The notes: generated by a model not told the origin, from the letters alone. Positions 24,883 through 33,908 are shown, counted from the stretch's first letter. The stretch: DNA of 64,000 nucleotides from Pseudoramibacter alactolyticus ATCC 23263 (GCF_000185505.1 NZ_GL622359.1:1538505-1602504); one strand, 5' to 3'. Numbers and translations are program-made.

Positions 24883-25246
24883 TCCCTTCAAAAGGCAAAT
24901 CGCCGCTTTTCAATAACCGTTAATGCGTTTATTTTTTTCTTAACCTAAAATATATGTGCGCATTTTCATTATGAAACTGCTTGAAAAGCTTTCAGGTCTG
25001 TCGTAAAATTTAAATTGAAGTATGAATTGAATGTTGCTGATTTATTACTTCCGCCGGTGCGCCTACACTGGCATTTTTTATTGCCGTTTTTTCGTGCGCC
25101 TGCGCTCCGCCCGACGCGCTTTTCCCTTTTGCTATTTTTTCTCTGAATGCGGTTAAAAAATGCTCTTTCGTTTTCGTCTGCCGTCTCTCCCGTCAAATTC
25201 AAATCCGGAATTTCCACTTTTTCTAAAAACAGCGCATAATTTGACA
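24883..25246. other. Intergenic stretch without a supported gene
   Basis: Between the metal transporter and the bza promoter, AT-rich sequence with scattered T runs is seen. Two minus-strand open frames of 90-96 codons cross it and the riboswitch, but they lack ribosome-binding sites and recognisable composition. A weak GGC-AAATC-GCC hairpin with a TTTT tail at about 24890-24912 may end the transporter transcript. Confidence 0.5.
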
Positions 25247-25275
25247 TTGTTTCCGCCACGCGCTTGTTCTATAAT
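25247..25275 (+). promoter_or_regulatory. Promoter of the bza operon
   Basis: TTGTTT (25247-25252) and TATAAT (25270-25275) are 17 bp apart and directly precede the cobalamin riboswitch. A TTGACA at 25241 is 23 bp from the -10 and therefore probably not the -35. Confidence 0.7.
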
Positions 25276-25284
25276 GAAAAAAGC

Positions 25285-25456
25285 ATTGAAGGTGCCCCGG
25301 CAACGGGGAGAATAGGGAATCGGGTGTGAATCCCGAGCGAACCCATCACTGTGATCAGTTGAGATCCGCTGCGAACCACTGCCGACAGCACATCGCCGGC
25401 GGGAAGGGGCGGACCTGGCGTGCATAGCGCCGGCTGTCAGTCAGGAGACCTGCCTT
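25285..25456 (+). ncRNA. Cobalamin riboswitch (class I, adenosylcobalamin type)
   Basis: The conserved blocks occur in order: AAGGTGCC at the start, GGGAATCGGGTGTGAATCCC, AACCACTG and the B12 box AGTCAGGAGACCTGCC at 25439-25454. A terminator follows. Bound cobalamin would therefore switch off transcription of the bza genes, matching the known regulation of corrinoid synthesis genes. Confidence 0.95.
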
Positions 25457-25482
25457 GAATGATGATGCATGGATGACGGTAA

Positions 25483-25521
25483 AGTCCATAGTCGAACCTT
25501 TTTTCGGCTATGGGCTTTTTT
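25483..25521 (+). terminator. Riboswitch-controlled terminator upstream of bzaA
   Basis: GTCCATAGTCGAA pairs with TTCGGCTATGGGC (two G-U pairs) and is followed by six T. It serves as the expression platform of the cobalamin riboswitch. Confidence 0.9.
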
Positions 25522-25586
25522 AATGTCACGAAAGCCCGGCACTGGCCGAAACGGCACCAGCACTTCACAAATCAAAGGAGAAGCAG

Positions 25587-26900
25587 ATGACATTACTTGA
25601 AAAAGCACGCGCCGGCGAAATCACCGACGAAATGCGCTTTTGTGCGGCGCACGAAGGCGTCGATCCCGAAGTGATCCGCCAGGGCATGGTCGATGGCACC
25701 ATCGTCATTCTTCACAGTTCCAGAGAAAACATCCGCCCCGTCGCCGTGGGCAAGGGGCTGTTCACCAAGGTCTCGGCCTCGGTGGGCCTGTATGAGGCCG
25801 GCGACACCGTCGACGGCGAAATGGCCAAGGTCGCCGCCGCCGTTAAAGCCCATACCGACACCATTATGGATCTGTCTGTCCGCGGTCCCATCGAAGCCAT
25901 GCGCAAAAAAGTCCTCGCCGCCGTGGACTGCCCCGTCGGCACCCTGCCGATGTATGAAACCCTGGCCGAAGCCGCCGACAAACACGGCACCGCCATGGCC
26001 ATGACCGAAGACGACATATTCGAAATGATCGAACGCCAGGCCAGCCAAGGCGTGGCCTTTCTCGCCATGCATCCGGCGACCACCCGCGACGTCATCCGCC
26101 GCGCCAAAGAGGAAGGCCGCATCGACCCGCTGGTGTCCTATGGGGGCTCCCACCTCATCGGCTGGATGATTCATCATCAGAAAGAAAACCCGATGTACAC
26201 CTATTTCGACCGGATCATCGACATCTGTCACCGCTACGACGTCGTGCTCAGCTTCGCCGACGGGATGCGTCCGGGCTGTGTCGCCGATTCCCTCGACGCT
26301 GCCCAGGTGGAAGAGCTCGTGCTCATCGGCACCCTGGTCCGCCGCGCCCGTGAAGCCGGCGTCCAGGTGATGGTCAAAGGGCCGGGCCACGTGGCGATGG
26401 ACGAGATCGCCTGCACGGTGCAGCTTGAAAAGAAACTCTGCCACGGCGCACCCTACTTTATCTTCGGCATGCTGCCCACGGATACCGCCGCCGGCTTTGA
26501 CCATATCACTTCGGCCATCGGCGGGGCCGTCGCCGCCTGGCAGGGCGCCGATTTCCTGTGCTATGTCACCCCGGCGGAGCACATCGGCATGCCCTCCGCC
26601 GACGACGTTTACCAGGGCGTTATCGCTTCGCGCATTGCCGGCCACGCAGGCGACGTGGCCAAGGGACACCCCGCCGCACTCGAATGGGACAAAAAAATGT
26701 CCGAAGCCCGGGTCGCCATGGATTTCTCGAAGCAATTCAAGCTGGCCATGGATCCGGAAACCGCCGAACGCATGTGGCGGGAACGCTCCGACGATTTTGC
26801 CAGCGAATGCACCATGTGCGGCAAACTTTGCGCCGCCCGCATCGTCGAAAAAGTGATGAACGGCGAAGACGCCGTGACCGTCAAATCCCAGGAGGCATAA
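25587..26900 (+). CDS. bzaA: BzaA, ThiC-like 5-hydroxybenzimidazole synthase component
   Basis: A 437-residue ThiC paralogue. With BzaB it converts aminoimidazole ribotide to 5-hydroxybenzimidazole in oxygen-sensitive radical SAM chemistry. Family blocks are RENIRPVAVGKGLFTKVSAS, MDLSVRGPIEAMR, SFADGMRPGCVADSLDAAQ, MVKGPGHVAMDEI and the C-terminal cluster motif ECTMCGKLCAAR. That motif is CxxCxxxC, one residue shorter between the last two cysteines than in ThiC. Start after AAAGGAG. It is the first gene after the cobalamin riboswitch, two bases ahead of bzaB. A thiamin role is unlikely given the duplication and neighbours. Confidence 0.9.
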   Translation: MTLLEKARAGEITDEMRFCAAHEGVDPEVIRQGMVDGTIVILHSSRENIRPVAVGKGLFTKVSASVGLYEAGDTVDGEMAKVAAAVKAHTDTIMDLSVRGPIEAMRKKVLAAVDCPVGTLPMYETLAEAADKHGTAMAMTEDDIFEMIERQASQGVAFLAMHPATTRDVIRRAKEEGRIDPLVSYGGSHLIGWMIHHQKENPMYTYFDRIIDICHRYDVVLSFADGMRPGCVADSLDAAQVEELVLIGTLVRRAREAGVQVMVKGPGHVAMDEIACTVQLEKKLCHGAPYFIFGMLPTDTAAGFDHITSAIGGAVAAWQGADFLCYVTPAEHIGMPSADDVYQGVIASRIAGHAGDVAKGHPAALEWDKKMSEARVAMDFSKQFKLAMDPETAERMWRERSDDFASECTMCGKLCAARIVEKVMNGEDAVTVKSQEA

Positions 26901-26901
26901 A

Positions 26902-28194
26902 ATGAGCACACAAATGTTAGAAGCCCGCGCCGGGCGCATCACCGAAGAAATGGAACGGGTCGCTCTCCAGGAAGGCGTGACGCCGGAATATATCCGAGAA
27001 CGGGTGGCCGACAGCCGCATTGTCATCCCGAAAAATACCCGCCGCAGCCGCAGCAAGATCTGCGGCATCGGCGAAGGCCTCGACATCAAGGTCAACTCGC
27101 TGATGGGCACCTCCTCCGACCGCAACGACAAAGCCATGGAAAAGCGCAAGCTCCAGCTGATCGAAGAGGCCGGCGCCGACGCCTTCATGGATCTGTCCAC
27201 CGGCGACGACATCGACGGCATGCGCCGCCAGTCCATCGCAAGCTCCAACATCGCGGCCGGCTGCGTGCCGGTTTATCAAGCGGCCAACGAAGCCATCGAA
27301 AAACACGGCTCCATGGTGGCCATGACCGGCCGGGACCTGCTGGACGTGATCGAAAAGGAATGCGAAGACGGCATGGATTTCATGGCGGTTCACAGCGCCT
27401 ACAACCGGCAGCTGTTCGACATTTTGCGAAAGACCGGCCGGCTGGCCAATATCGTCTCCCGCGGCGGCTCGATCCTGACCGCCTGGATGCACTACAACCA
27501 AAAAGACAATCCCCTCTACGCCGAATTCGACAAAGTGCTCGAAATCCTCAAATCCACCGATACCGTGCTCTCCATCGGCGACGCCATCCGTCCGGGCTGC
27601 AATTTCGATTCCCTCGACGCAGCCCAGATGGCTGGGCTGATGGTCGCCGGGGATCTCGCCAAGCGCGCCATCGAAGCCGGCGTGCAGGTGATGATCGAAG
27701 GGCCGGGCCACGTGCCGCTCAACCACATCGCCACCACGATGCAGATGCAAAAGCGCCTCTGCCACAACGTGCCCTATTACATCCTCGGTTTCCTGGCGAC
27801 GGACGTCGCGCCGGGCTACGACAACATCACCGGGGCCATCGGCGGCGCCTTTGCCGGAATGCACGGCGCGGATTTCCTGTGCAACCTTACCCCGGCCGAA
27901 CACCTCGGCCTGCCGACGGAAGAAGACGTGGTGATGGGCGTGCGCACGGCCCGCATCGCCGCCGACTGTGCCAACGTGCTGCGCCGGGGCGGCCGCGCCT
28001 GGAACCGTTCGCTGGCCATGGCCAAAGCCAGAGTGAATAACGACGTTCAGGCGCAGATCGACAACGCCTTGATGCCGGAAGTCCTCCGCGAGCGCCTGGC
28101 CCGCGAGCCGAAACACGATCACTGCGCGGCCTGCTCGGACGGGCTGTGTCCGGCCGATGTGGCCTACGATTATTTCTTCGGCGATAACGCCTGA
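26902..28194 (+). CDS. bzaB: BzaB, ThiC-like 5-hydroxybenzimidazole synthase component
   Basis: A 430-residue second ThiC paralogue, partner of BzaA. It shows ADSRIVIPKNTRRSRSKICG, MDLSTGDDIDGMRRQ, SIGDAIRPGCNFDSLDAAQ, MIEGPGHVPLNHI and the terminal cluster motif CAACSDGLCPAD (CxxCxxxxC, the spacing of canonical ThiC). ATG at 26902 follows GGAGGCATAAA at the end of bzaA. The pair bzaA-bzaB replaces the single bzaF found in other anaerobes. Confidence 0.9.
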   Translation: MSTQMLEARAGRITEEMERVALQEGVTPEYIRERVADSRIVIPKNTRRSRSKICGIGEGLDIKVNSLMGTSSDRNDKAMEKRKLQLIEEAGADAFMDLSTGDDIDGMRRQSIASSNIAAGCVPVYQAANEAIEKHGSMVAMTGRDLLDVIEKECEDGMDFMAVHSAYNRQLFDILRKTGRLANIVSRGGSILTAWMHYNQKDNPLYAEFDKVLEILKSTDTVLSIGDAIRPGCNFDSLDAAQMAGLMVAGDLAKRAIEAGVQVMIEGPGHVPLNHIATTMQMQKRLCHNVPYYILGFLATDVAPGYDNITGAIGGAFAGMHGADFLCNLTPAEHLGLPTEEDVVMGVRTARIAADCANVLRRGGRAWNRSLAMAKARVNNDVQAQIDNALMPEVLRERLAREPKHDHCAACSDGLCPADVAYDYFFGDNA

Positions 28195-28275
28195 CCATCC
28201 ATTGCCGAACAGGCGGCGGCAAGGCCTTCTGCCTGTCCACGTTTTATCAAGCATAAAGCATAAAGGAGCAAAATC

Positions 28276-29349
28276 ATGTCAAAATTATCCCTGAACGCCG
28301 TTCTCGCCGGCATCGAACCTTCCGACAAAAGCTGGGAAGCCCAAGCGAAACAACACGTGGAAGCACTGGCCGTACCGCCCTGGAGCCTCGGCCGCCTGTC
28401 CGAAATCGGCGTGCGGCTTTGCGGCATGCAGCGCACCCTCTCGCCGGACGTCTCGAAGAAGCTGGTCATCACCTGCGGCGCGGACGAAGGCGTCGCCGAC
28501 GAGGGCGTCTCGGCCTTTCCCCAACAGGTCACCCAGGAAATGCTCGCCAATATCGCTGCCGGCGGCGCGTCCATCAACGTTCTCGCAGGTGCGGCCGGCG
28601 CTGATGTGCGTCTGGTCGATCTGGGCGTGAAGGGTGACTTCCCGGATCTCATCGAAAAGGGTGTGCTGGTCGACCATAAAATCGCCTACGGCTCGAGCAA
28701 CATGCGCCGCGGCCCGGCCATGACCCGCGAGCAGGCCGTCGCCTCCCTGGAAGCCGGCATCAACGAAGCCAGTCAGGCCATCGCCACAGAAGGGGTGAGG
28801 CTTTTGGCCACCGGCGATCTGGGCATCGGCAACACCACCCCTTCCGCCGCCATTCTCGCCGTGATCGGCGGCTTTCCCGTCGCCGATGTCACCGGCCGGG
28901 GCACCGGTCTGGACGATCCCGGCCTGCAAAACAAAATCCGAGTGATCGAAGACGCCATTGCCCTCAACCGCCCCGACGCCACCGACGGCCTGGACGTATT
29001 GGCCAAGGTCGGCGGTTTGGATATCGGCGGCATCGCAGGGACCATCCTCGGTGCGGCCTATCACCGCACGCCGGTGCTGGTCGACGGCTTTATCTCCACC
29101 GCCGGTGCTCTCATTGCCAAAGCCCTGTGTCCCGCGGCGGCCGACTACATGATCGCCGCCCACAAATCCCAGGAGCCGGGCCACACGCTGATGTGGCAAA
29201 CCCTGGGCATCCGGCCGCTGCTCGATCTCGACATGCGTCTGGGCGAAGGCACCGGGGCCGCGGTCGCCATGCACCTCGTGGAATGCGCCGCCCGCTCGAT
29301 GACCGATATCCTCACCTTTGAGGAAGCGGCCGTGACCGAAAAGCACTGA
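28276..29349 (+). CDS. cobT: CobT nicotinate-nucleotide:dimethylbenzimidazole phosphoribosyltransferase
   Basis: A 357-residue CobT. It attaches ribose phosphate to the benzimidazole made by the Bza enzymes, giving the alpha-ribazole phosphate incorporated as the lower ligand of cobamides. Visible features are VITCGADEGVADEGVSAFPQ, LATGDLGIGNTTPSAAI, VDGFISTAGALIAKALCP, HKSQEPGH and the C-terminal DLDMRLGEGTGAAVAM. TAAAGGAGCAAAATC precedes the ATG. The location between bzaB and bzaC matches the described Eubacterium limosum order. Confidence 0.95.
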   Translation: MSKLSLNAVLAGIEPSDKSWEAQAKQHVEALAVPPWSLGRLSEIGVRLCGMQRTLSPDVSKKLVITCGADEGVADEGVSAFPQQVTQEMLANIAAGGASINVLAGAAGADVRLVDLGVKGDFPDLIEKGVLVDHKIAYGSSNMRRGPAMTREQAVASLEAGINEASQAIATEGVRLLATGDLGIGNTTPSAAILAVIGGFPVADVTGRGTGLDDPGLQNKIRVIEDAIALNRPDATDGLDVLAKVGGLDIGGIAGTILGAAYHRTPVLVDGFISTAGALIAKALCPAAADYMIAAHKSQEPGHTLMWQTLGIRPLLDLDMRLGEGTGAAVAMHLVECAARSMTDILTFEEAAVTEKH

Positions 29350-29353
29350 CGCC

Positions 29354-30904
29354 ATGATGCATTACGATCCCCACGAAGACGCAGGCCAATACCTCGAAGA
29401 CCTGGCGACCGCTTATTGGGCGTCCGAATCCCTGTTCGCCGCTTTGGGAGCAGGGCTTTTCACCTTTTTAGCCGACGCCGAATCCGCCGATGCCGGGGAT
29501 ATCGCCGCCCATTTCGGCTGGAAGCCGGACGCGGCCGAGCGTTTTCTTTGGCTTTTGCGGGAACTGGGCCTGGTCGATCATTACGACGGGCAGTGGTTTA
29601 ACACCGTGCTCAGCCGCGACCACCTCATTGCCGGCGCACCGGCCGATCAGCGTGCCAACATCCACTGGCGCGAAGCCCTCAAAGCTGAATGGGCCACCCT
29701 GCCCGCCGTGCTCGCTGCCGGCACCCGCACCCATTTCCCCGAACCTGCCGTGAGCGACGCCGTCATGGATGTTCGCCGCCGGGACTATCTGCAGGCAATG
29801 GACGCCGTGATCGCCGGCAAGCTTCCGGAAATTCTGCCCATGGCGCTGCCCGCCCTGCCGAAAAACACCCGCATCCTCGACGTGGGCGCCGGCAGCGGGG
29901 CCTTCGGCTGCGCTTTTCTCAAGGCGCTGCCCGAGGCCCGTGCCGAGCTCATGGATATTCGGCAGATGCTGCCCATCACGGCCGCGATCAATGCCGGGCG
30001 CCCGAAAGCCCTTGCCCGCCGCGTGACCCTGCGGGAACAAAATATTCTGGATCGCCCCTGGGATGTCGGCCGCTACGATCTGATCATCCTCTCCAATATC
30101 GTTCACGCCACCGGCCGAGCCGAATCGGCAGCCGTCCTCGCAGAGGCGGCCCGCCACCTCACCCCCGGCGGGCTCCTCCTCGTTCACGACTTTTTCACCG
30201 AGCACCGCCCCCTCAAAAGCCGGCTCTCCGACATCAATATGATGGTCAACACCTATAACGGCCGGGCCTACAGCGCCGCCTGGGTCAAAGAACAGTGTGA
30301 AGCCGCAAGGCTTGCGGCCACTGCCCCCGTCCCGCTGTCCACCGATACGGCCGTGGTTTTCGCGGCGACAGATCCAAAAGTCCTTGCGCGGCTTGCCGTC
30401 GACCGTGCCGCCCAGCTCATCGCCCCCGTCAAAAGCTGCGGCTTTCTGGACGCAATCCCCTTCGATCCAAAGGATGTGGTCTTCGCCGATTTCGCCCGAC
30501 ACAAATGCGCTTTTGGCTGCAGTTCTGCCGGGGCAAAGACCTGCGCGGTCAACGACGCCATGAGCACCGCCGAGACGATGCGCCTGGTGCGTTCCTACCA
30601 AAAAGCGCTGCTGCTGCGCGGCGAGCCGCCCACCGGCGATTTTCAGCGCAGATGTCTTCAGGCCGAGGCCCTGGCTTTCAAGGCCGGCTTTTATAAAGCC
30701 TTTGTCTTCTGGGCCGGCCCCTGCAGCATCTGCCCCGACTGCGACCCCGACGCGCCCTGCGCCAACCCAAAACACCACCGCCCTTCGATGGAGGGCAGCG
30801 GCATCGATGTGTACGCCACGACGGCCAAGGCCGGCGAGGCCCTGCACACCCTCCGACAAAAGGGCGAGGTCGTCAAGTATTACGCTTTGCTTTTACTCGA
30901 ATAA
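29354..30904 (+). CDS. bzaC: BzaC-type methyltransferase fused to a DUF2284-like metal-binding domain
   Basis: A 516-residue protein. Residues 1-345 are an O-methyltransferase of the hydroxyneurosporene/plant type with an N-terminal winged helix (FGWKPDAAERFLWLLRELGL) and the SAM motif ILDVGAGSGAFG near residue 175. In the bza pathway BzaC methylates 5-hydroxybenzimidazole to 5-methoxybenzimidazole. From about residue 350 a second domain begins (FDPKDVVFADFARHKCAFGCSS, AGPCSICPDCDPDAPCANPKHHRPSMEG), rich in cysteine and resembling DUF2284 predicted metal-binding proteins. Whether this fusion is standard for BzaC is not known to me. It begins 4 bases after cobT. Confidence 0.87.
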   Translation: MMHYDPHEDAGQYLEDLATAYWASESLFAALGAGLFTFLADAESADAGDIAAHFGWKPDAAERFLWLLRELGLVDHYDGQWFNTVLSRDHLIAGAPADQRANIHWREALKAEWATLPAVLAAGTRTHFPEPAVSDAVMDVRRRDYLQAMDAVIAGKLPEILPMALPALPKNTRILDVGAGSGAFGCAFLKALPEARAELMDIRQMLPITAAINAGRPKALARRVTLREQNILDRPWDVGRYDLIILSNIVHATGRAESAAVLAEAARHLTPGGLLLVHDFFTEHRPLKSRLSDINMMVNTYNGRAYSAAWVKEQCEAARLAATAPVPLSTDTAVVFAATDPKVLARLAVDRAAQLIAPVKSCGFLDAIPFDPKDVVFADFARHKCAFGCSSAGAKTCAVNDAMSTAETMRLVRSYQKALLLRGEPPTGDFQRRCLQAEALAFKAGFYKAFVFWAGPCSICPDCDPDAPCANPKHHRPSMEGSGIDVYATTAKAGEALHTLRQKGEVVKYYALLLLE

Positions 30905-30927
30905 TCCAAAAGAATTGGAAAAAAACC

Positions 30928-32286
30928 ATGACCAACCTGACCCCCCGCAAAAAAATCCTGCTGATTCAGGCCATCTCGATGGAAGGGATGGATATTGAAC
31001 GGGTGTATCCCATCGGCATCACCACCCTCGGCACCATCATCCGCCGCAGCGGCCGCTACGCTGTGCGCATCTTCGACATGAACATGGCGTTAAGTCCCTA
31101 CGCCGAGCTTAGGCGCCTGATCGCCGAGTGGCAGCCCGACGTCCTCGGCATCTCCCTGCGCAACCTCGATCCGTTGGGCAACCGCACCACCTCCCTGATC
31201 GTCCCTTTTGCGCTGACCCTGCACTTTTTGCGGCAGTTCGCGCCCGACCTGCCGCTGATGGCCGGCGGCACCGCCTTCACCCTCTTCCCCGAGCGGCTGA
31301 TGCGCGACTTTCCCGCCATCACCTGCGGCATCGTTGGCGAGGCGGAACACAACGCCGTCGCCGTGGTCGACGCCCTGGCGGAAGGCGCCGCCCCGCCGGA
31401 TATCCCCGGCGTTATCCGCCGCACGGAAGCCGGGCTGCATCTCAACCCGCCCGCCAATGACTTCGACATGGGCGATTATCAAATGATCGACCGTGACCTC
31501 AACGATCCGATCCCCTATCTTGCGGTGAATAAATATGTGGAGAGCATCGGCGTCGAAACCAAGCGCGGCTGCTGCTACCGCTGCGGCTACTGCGCCTATC
31601 CCAAGCTTTCCGGCCGCTGCGTGCGCCTGCGGGATCCAAAGGACGTTGTCGACGAGATCATCATGTTAAAAAAGCGCTACGGCGTCACCCGCATCCATTT
31701 CACGGATTCCATCGTCAATTTCCCAACAAGCCATCTCGACGCCATCTGCGAAGAGCTGCTCCGTCGGAATGCGGGCATCCATTGGTCCGGCTTCTTCCGG
31801 GAGGACCTTTTCACCCCGGAGAACGCCCGACTTTATGCCGCCTCGGGCTGCGAATCCTTTTCCCTCTCGCCGGACGGCCTGTGCCAGCAGCATCTGGATC
31901 TGTTGGACAAGCACATCCGCGTCGAGCAGATTCTCACGACGGCGGAAATTCTCTCGCGGGTCGGCATCACTACCGTCTATCACTACCTGGTAAATCTGCC
32001 GGGGGAATCGCCCCGGACCATCCGCGAATCCAAGCAGATGATCGACGCGATTTACGACATCCACCGCGGCACCAAAAGTCTGGGGACCATCGTGCTCAAT
32101 CTGGTGCGCATCATGCCGGATACCAAAATCGAACGCCTGGCCCTGGCCGGCGGAGAAATCACCCCGGATACCGATCTGCTCTACCCGGTGTATCACGATC
32201 CGGCGGCCTACCGCACCCTGCGCTACGAGCTCGAAATCTATCATCAGCAGAAAAACATCGCCATGTGGCACGGCTTTGCCCCGTAA
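30928..32286 (+). CDS. bzaD: BzaD, cobalamin-binding radical SAM enzyme
   Basis: A 452-residue protein with an N-terminal B12-binding-like Rossmann domain (residues about 8-150, IRRSGRYAVRIFDMNMALS, LMAGGTAFTLFPERLM) and a radical SAM core whose cluster motif reads CCYRCGYC (CxxxCxxC) at about residue 213. BzaD acts after BzaC in methylating the benzimidazole ring at C6, giving 5-methoxy-6-methylbenzimidazole. Lacking a DxHxxG motif in the B12 domain, the cobalamin would bind base-on or without His. The gene is 23 bp after bzaC and 23 bp before bzaE. Confidence 0.88.
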   Translation: MTNLTPRKKILLIQAISMEGMDIERVYPIGITTLGTIIRRSGRYAVRIFDMNMALSPYAELRRLIAEWQPDVLGISLRNLDPLGNRTTSLIVPFALTLHFLRQFAPDLPLMAGGTAFTLFPERLMRDFPAITCGIVGEAEHNAVAVVDALAEGAAPPDIPGVIRRTEAGLHLNPPANDFDMGDYQMIDRDLNDPIPYLAVNKYVESIGVETKRGCCYRCGYCAYPKLSGRCVRLRDPKDVVDEIIMLKKRYGVTRIHFTDSIVNFPTSHLDAICEELLRRNAGIHWSGFFREDLFTPENARLYAASGCESFSLSPDGLCQQHLDLLDKHIRVEQILTTAEILSRVGITTVYHYLVNLPGESPRTIRESKQMIDAIYDIHRGTKSLGTIVLNLVRIMPDTKIERLALAGGEITPDTDLLYPVYHDPAAYRTLRYELEIYHQQKNIAMWHGFAP

Positions 32287-32309
32287 TCACGACCGTCAAG
32301 GAAGGAATC

Positions 32310-33797
32310 ATGATGAAAATTTTATTACTCGAACATCCCCGCGTGCCCTCGAAGGAGCGCCGCAACGACATCGCCAACACCACCCTGGCCTCCTGCCTGA
32401 ACTCCGGCTACATGGCGGCCGCTCTGCTCGCGCACGGCCACCAGGTGGAATTGGTCGAGGGTTATATGGAAAACCTGAGCTTCAAGGCCATTGAGGCCAA
32501 AATCGCCGCCTTTCGCCCGCAGCTGCTCGCCGTTCATCTGGTCTATAACTGGGAGGACAAACGCCGGCTTTTTGATTTCCTGACGCGGCTTAAGGCGCAA
32601 TACGCCATCACCCATTTGAGCGCCTACGGCTATTACCCCACCTTTGCCTACGCGGAGGTGCTCACCCGCTGCCCGGCCATCGATTCGGCGATGCTCGGCG
32701 AAAACGAAATAACCGTCGTCGCCCTGGCCGAGCATCTGAACGACTGGCGCCCGCTGACCGGCCTCGCCTTCCGCGAAACCGACGGAAGCTTCGCCGCTTC
32801 CTTCGGCGAGCCGGTGCAGGATCTGGACGCCCTGCCCTTCCCCATTCGCAAAGCCACGGCTTATCCCGGCGGCGAGGTAAACATCTTCGGCAGCCGCGGG
32901 TGCTACAACAACTGCACCTTTTGCTATATCAATCCCTTTTACGGCGAAACGGCCGGCTGCCCGCGCTGGCGCGGCCGCTCTCCGGAAAACATCGCCGCCG
33001 AGATCGATATGATCATCGCCCAGACCGATCACCGCTATTTTTATTTTACCGATCCCAATTTCTTCGGCCCGGGGAAAGCCGGCCGGGACCGGGTGCTGCG
33101 CCTGGCGGCCCTTCTGGCCGAACGCCCCATCACCTTCGGCATTGAGGCCCGCGTCAACGATATTGACGATGCCGTGATCGCCGCTTTGGTGGATGCCGGC
33201 CTCACGGATATCCTCGTCGGGCTCGAGAGCGGCCGCCAGGCGGCCCTCGACCGGCTGAACAAACACACCACCGTCTCCCAGAACGAAGCCGCTCTGGCCG
33301 TTTTGCGCCGCCACGGCATCGAACCCAATGTCGGCTTTATCATGTTCGAGCCCGACTCCAGCTTCGACGATCTGCGGGAAAATTTTGCCTTCCTCAAACG
33401 CAACCGCCTGCTTGACCGGCTGGAAGTCGCCGTCAACGTGCTTTATCACCACCAGATCATCCTCGCCGGCAGCGCGGCCTATGCCGAGCTCGCCGCCCAA
33501 GGCCGGCTTAAAATCTCCGATCATTCGGTCTACGAAGCTGAAACGGAATACCTCAATCCGCAGGTCAGCCATTTCGCCGCCTTTATGCGAAACCTCACGG
33601 GTCACATCTTCGACCAGATGATGGACACCTGGCAGGCTTCCGCCCAAGGCGATCCCGCCGTACGCCGCCGCTACACCGAGATGAACCGAATTCTGGTGGC
33701 AAGCTTCGATGCCGTCTTGAACGATCCCGCGCTGCTGACGCCGGCCGACGCCCTGCTGGTCCGCCAGACGGCAGCCATCGACGCGGTCATGGCTTGA
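32310..33797 (+). CDS. bzaE: BzaE, cobalamin-binding radical SAM enzyme
   Basis: A 495-residue B12-binding radical SAM protein: start MMKILLLEHPRVPSKERR (ATG at 32310 after AAGGAAGGAATC), N-terminal B12-like domain to about residue 150, then the cluster motif CYNNCTFC (CxxxCxxC) near residue 203 and the TIM-barrel segments YFYFTDPNFFGPGKAGRDR and LVGLESGRQAALDRLNKHT. In the known pathway BzaE converts 5-methoxy-6-methylbenzimidazole to 5,6-dimethylbenzimidazole, so its presence predicts DMB as the final ligand. Last gene of the operon. No clear terminator follows. Confidence 0.88.
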   Translation: MMKILLLEHPRVPSKERRNDIANTTLASCLNSGYMAAALLAHGHQVELVEGYMENLSFKAIEAKIAAFRPQLLAVHLVYNWEDKRRLFDFLTRLKAQYAITHLSAYGYYPTFAYAEVLTRCPAIDSAMLGENEITVVALAEHLNDWRPLTGLAFRETDGSFAASFGEPVQDLDALPFPIRKATAYPGGEVNIFGSRGCYNNCTFCYINPFYGETAGCPRWRGRSPENIAAEIDMIIAQTDHRYFYFTDPNFFGPGKAGRDRVLRLAALLAERPITFGIEARVNDIDDAVIAALVDAGLTDILVGLESGRQAALDRLNKHTTVSQNEAALAVLRRHGIEPNVGFIMFEPDSSFDDLRENFAFLKRNRLLDRLEVAVNVLYHHQIILAGSAAYAELAAQGRLKISDHSVYEAETEYLNPQVSHFAAFMRNLTGHIFDQMMDTWQASAQGDPAVRRRYTEMNRILVASFDAVLNDPALLTPADALLVRQTAAIDAVMA

Positions 33798-33879
33798 GCG
33801 ATGCGGCCGGGACCGGACACGTTTTTGAAACATCTTGCGATTTTTTTATCTGCCGAAAGTCTTTTCAACGCCGGTAAAA

Positions 33880-33908
33880 TTGACGGAACCGCCAAAATTC
33901 AATATAAT
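33880..33908 (+). promoter_or_regulatory. Promoter of the symporter gene
   Basis: TTGACG (33880-33885) and TATAAT (33903-33908) are 17 bp apart. Confidence 0.8.

Noticed and set aside
25241-25246. TTGACA as -35 of the bza promoter
   Set aside because: 23 bp from TATAAT. TTGTTT at 25247 has the right 17-bp spacing.
24969-25425. Minus-strand frames of 90-96 codons across the bza promoter and riboswitch
   Set aside because: No ribosome-binding site, overlap with a well-supported riboswitch, no recognisable family.
25587-28194. Reading bzaA and bzaB as thiamin synthesis genes (thiC)
   Set aside because: Two adjacent paralogues behind a cobalamin rather than a thiamin riboswitch, followed by cobT and radical SAM genes, point to benzimidazole synthesis.
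25593-28254. Antisense frames of 445-552 codons opposite bzaA and bzaB
   Set aside because: Mirror-image low-complexity translations of strong genes, with no start signals.
33797-33840. Terminator after bzaE
   Set aside because: Only a CCGG-GA-CCGG pairing with too short a loop before TTTTT. Not convincing.
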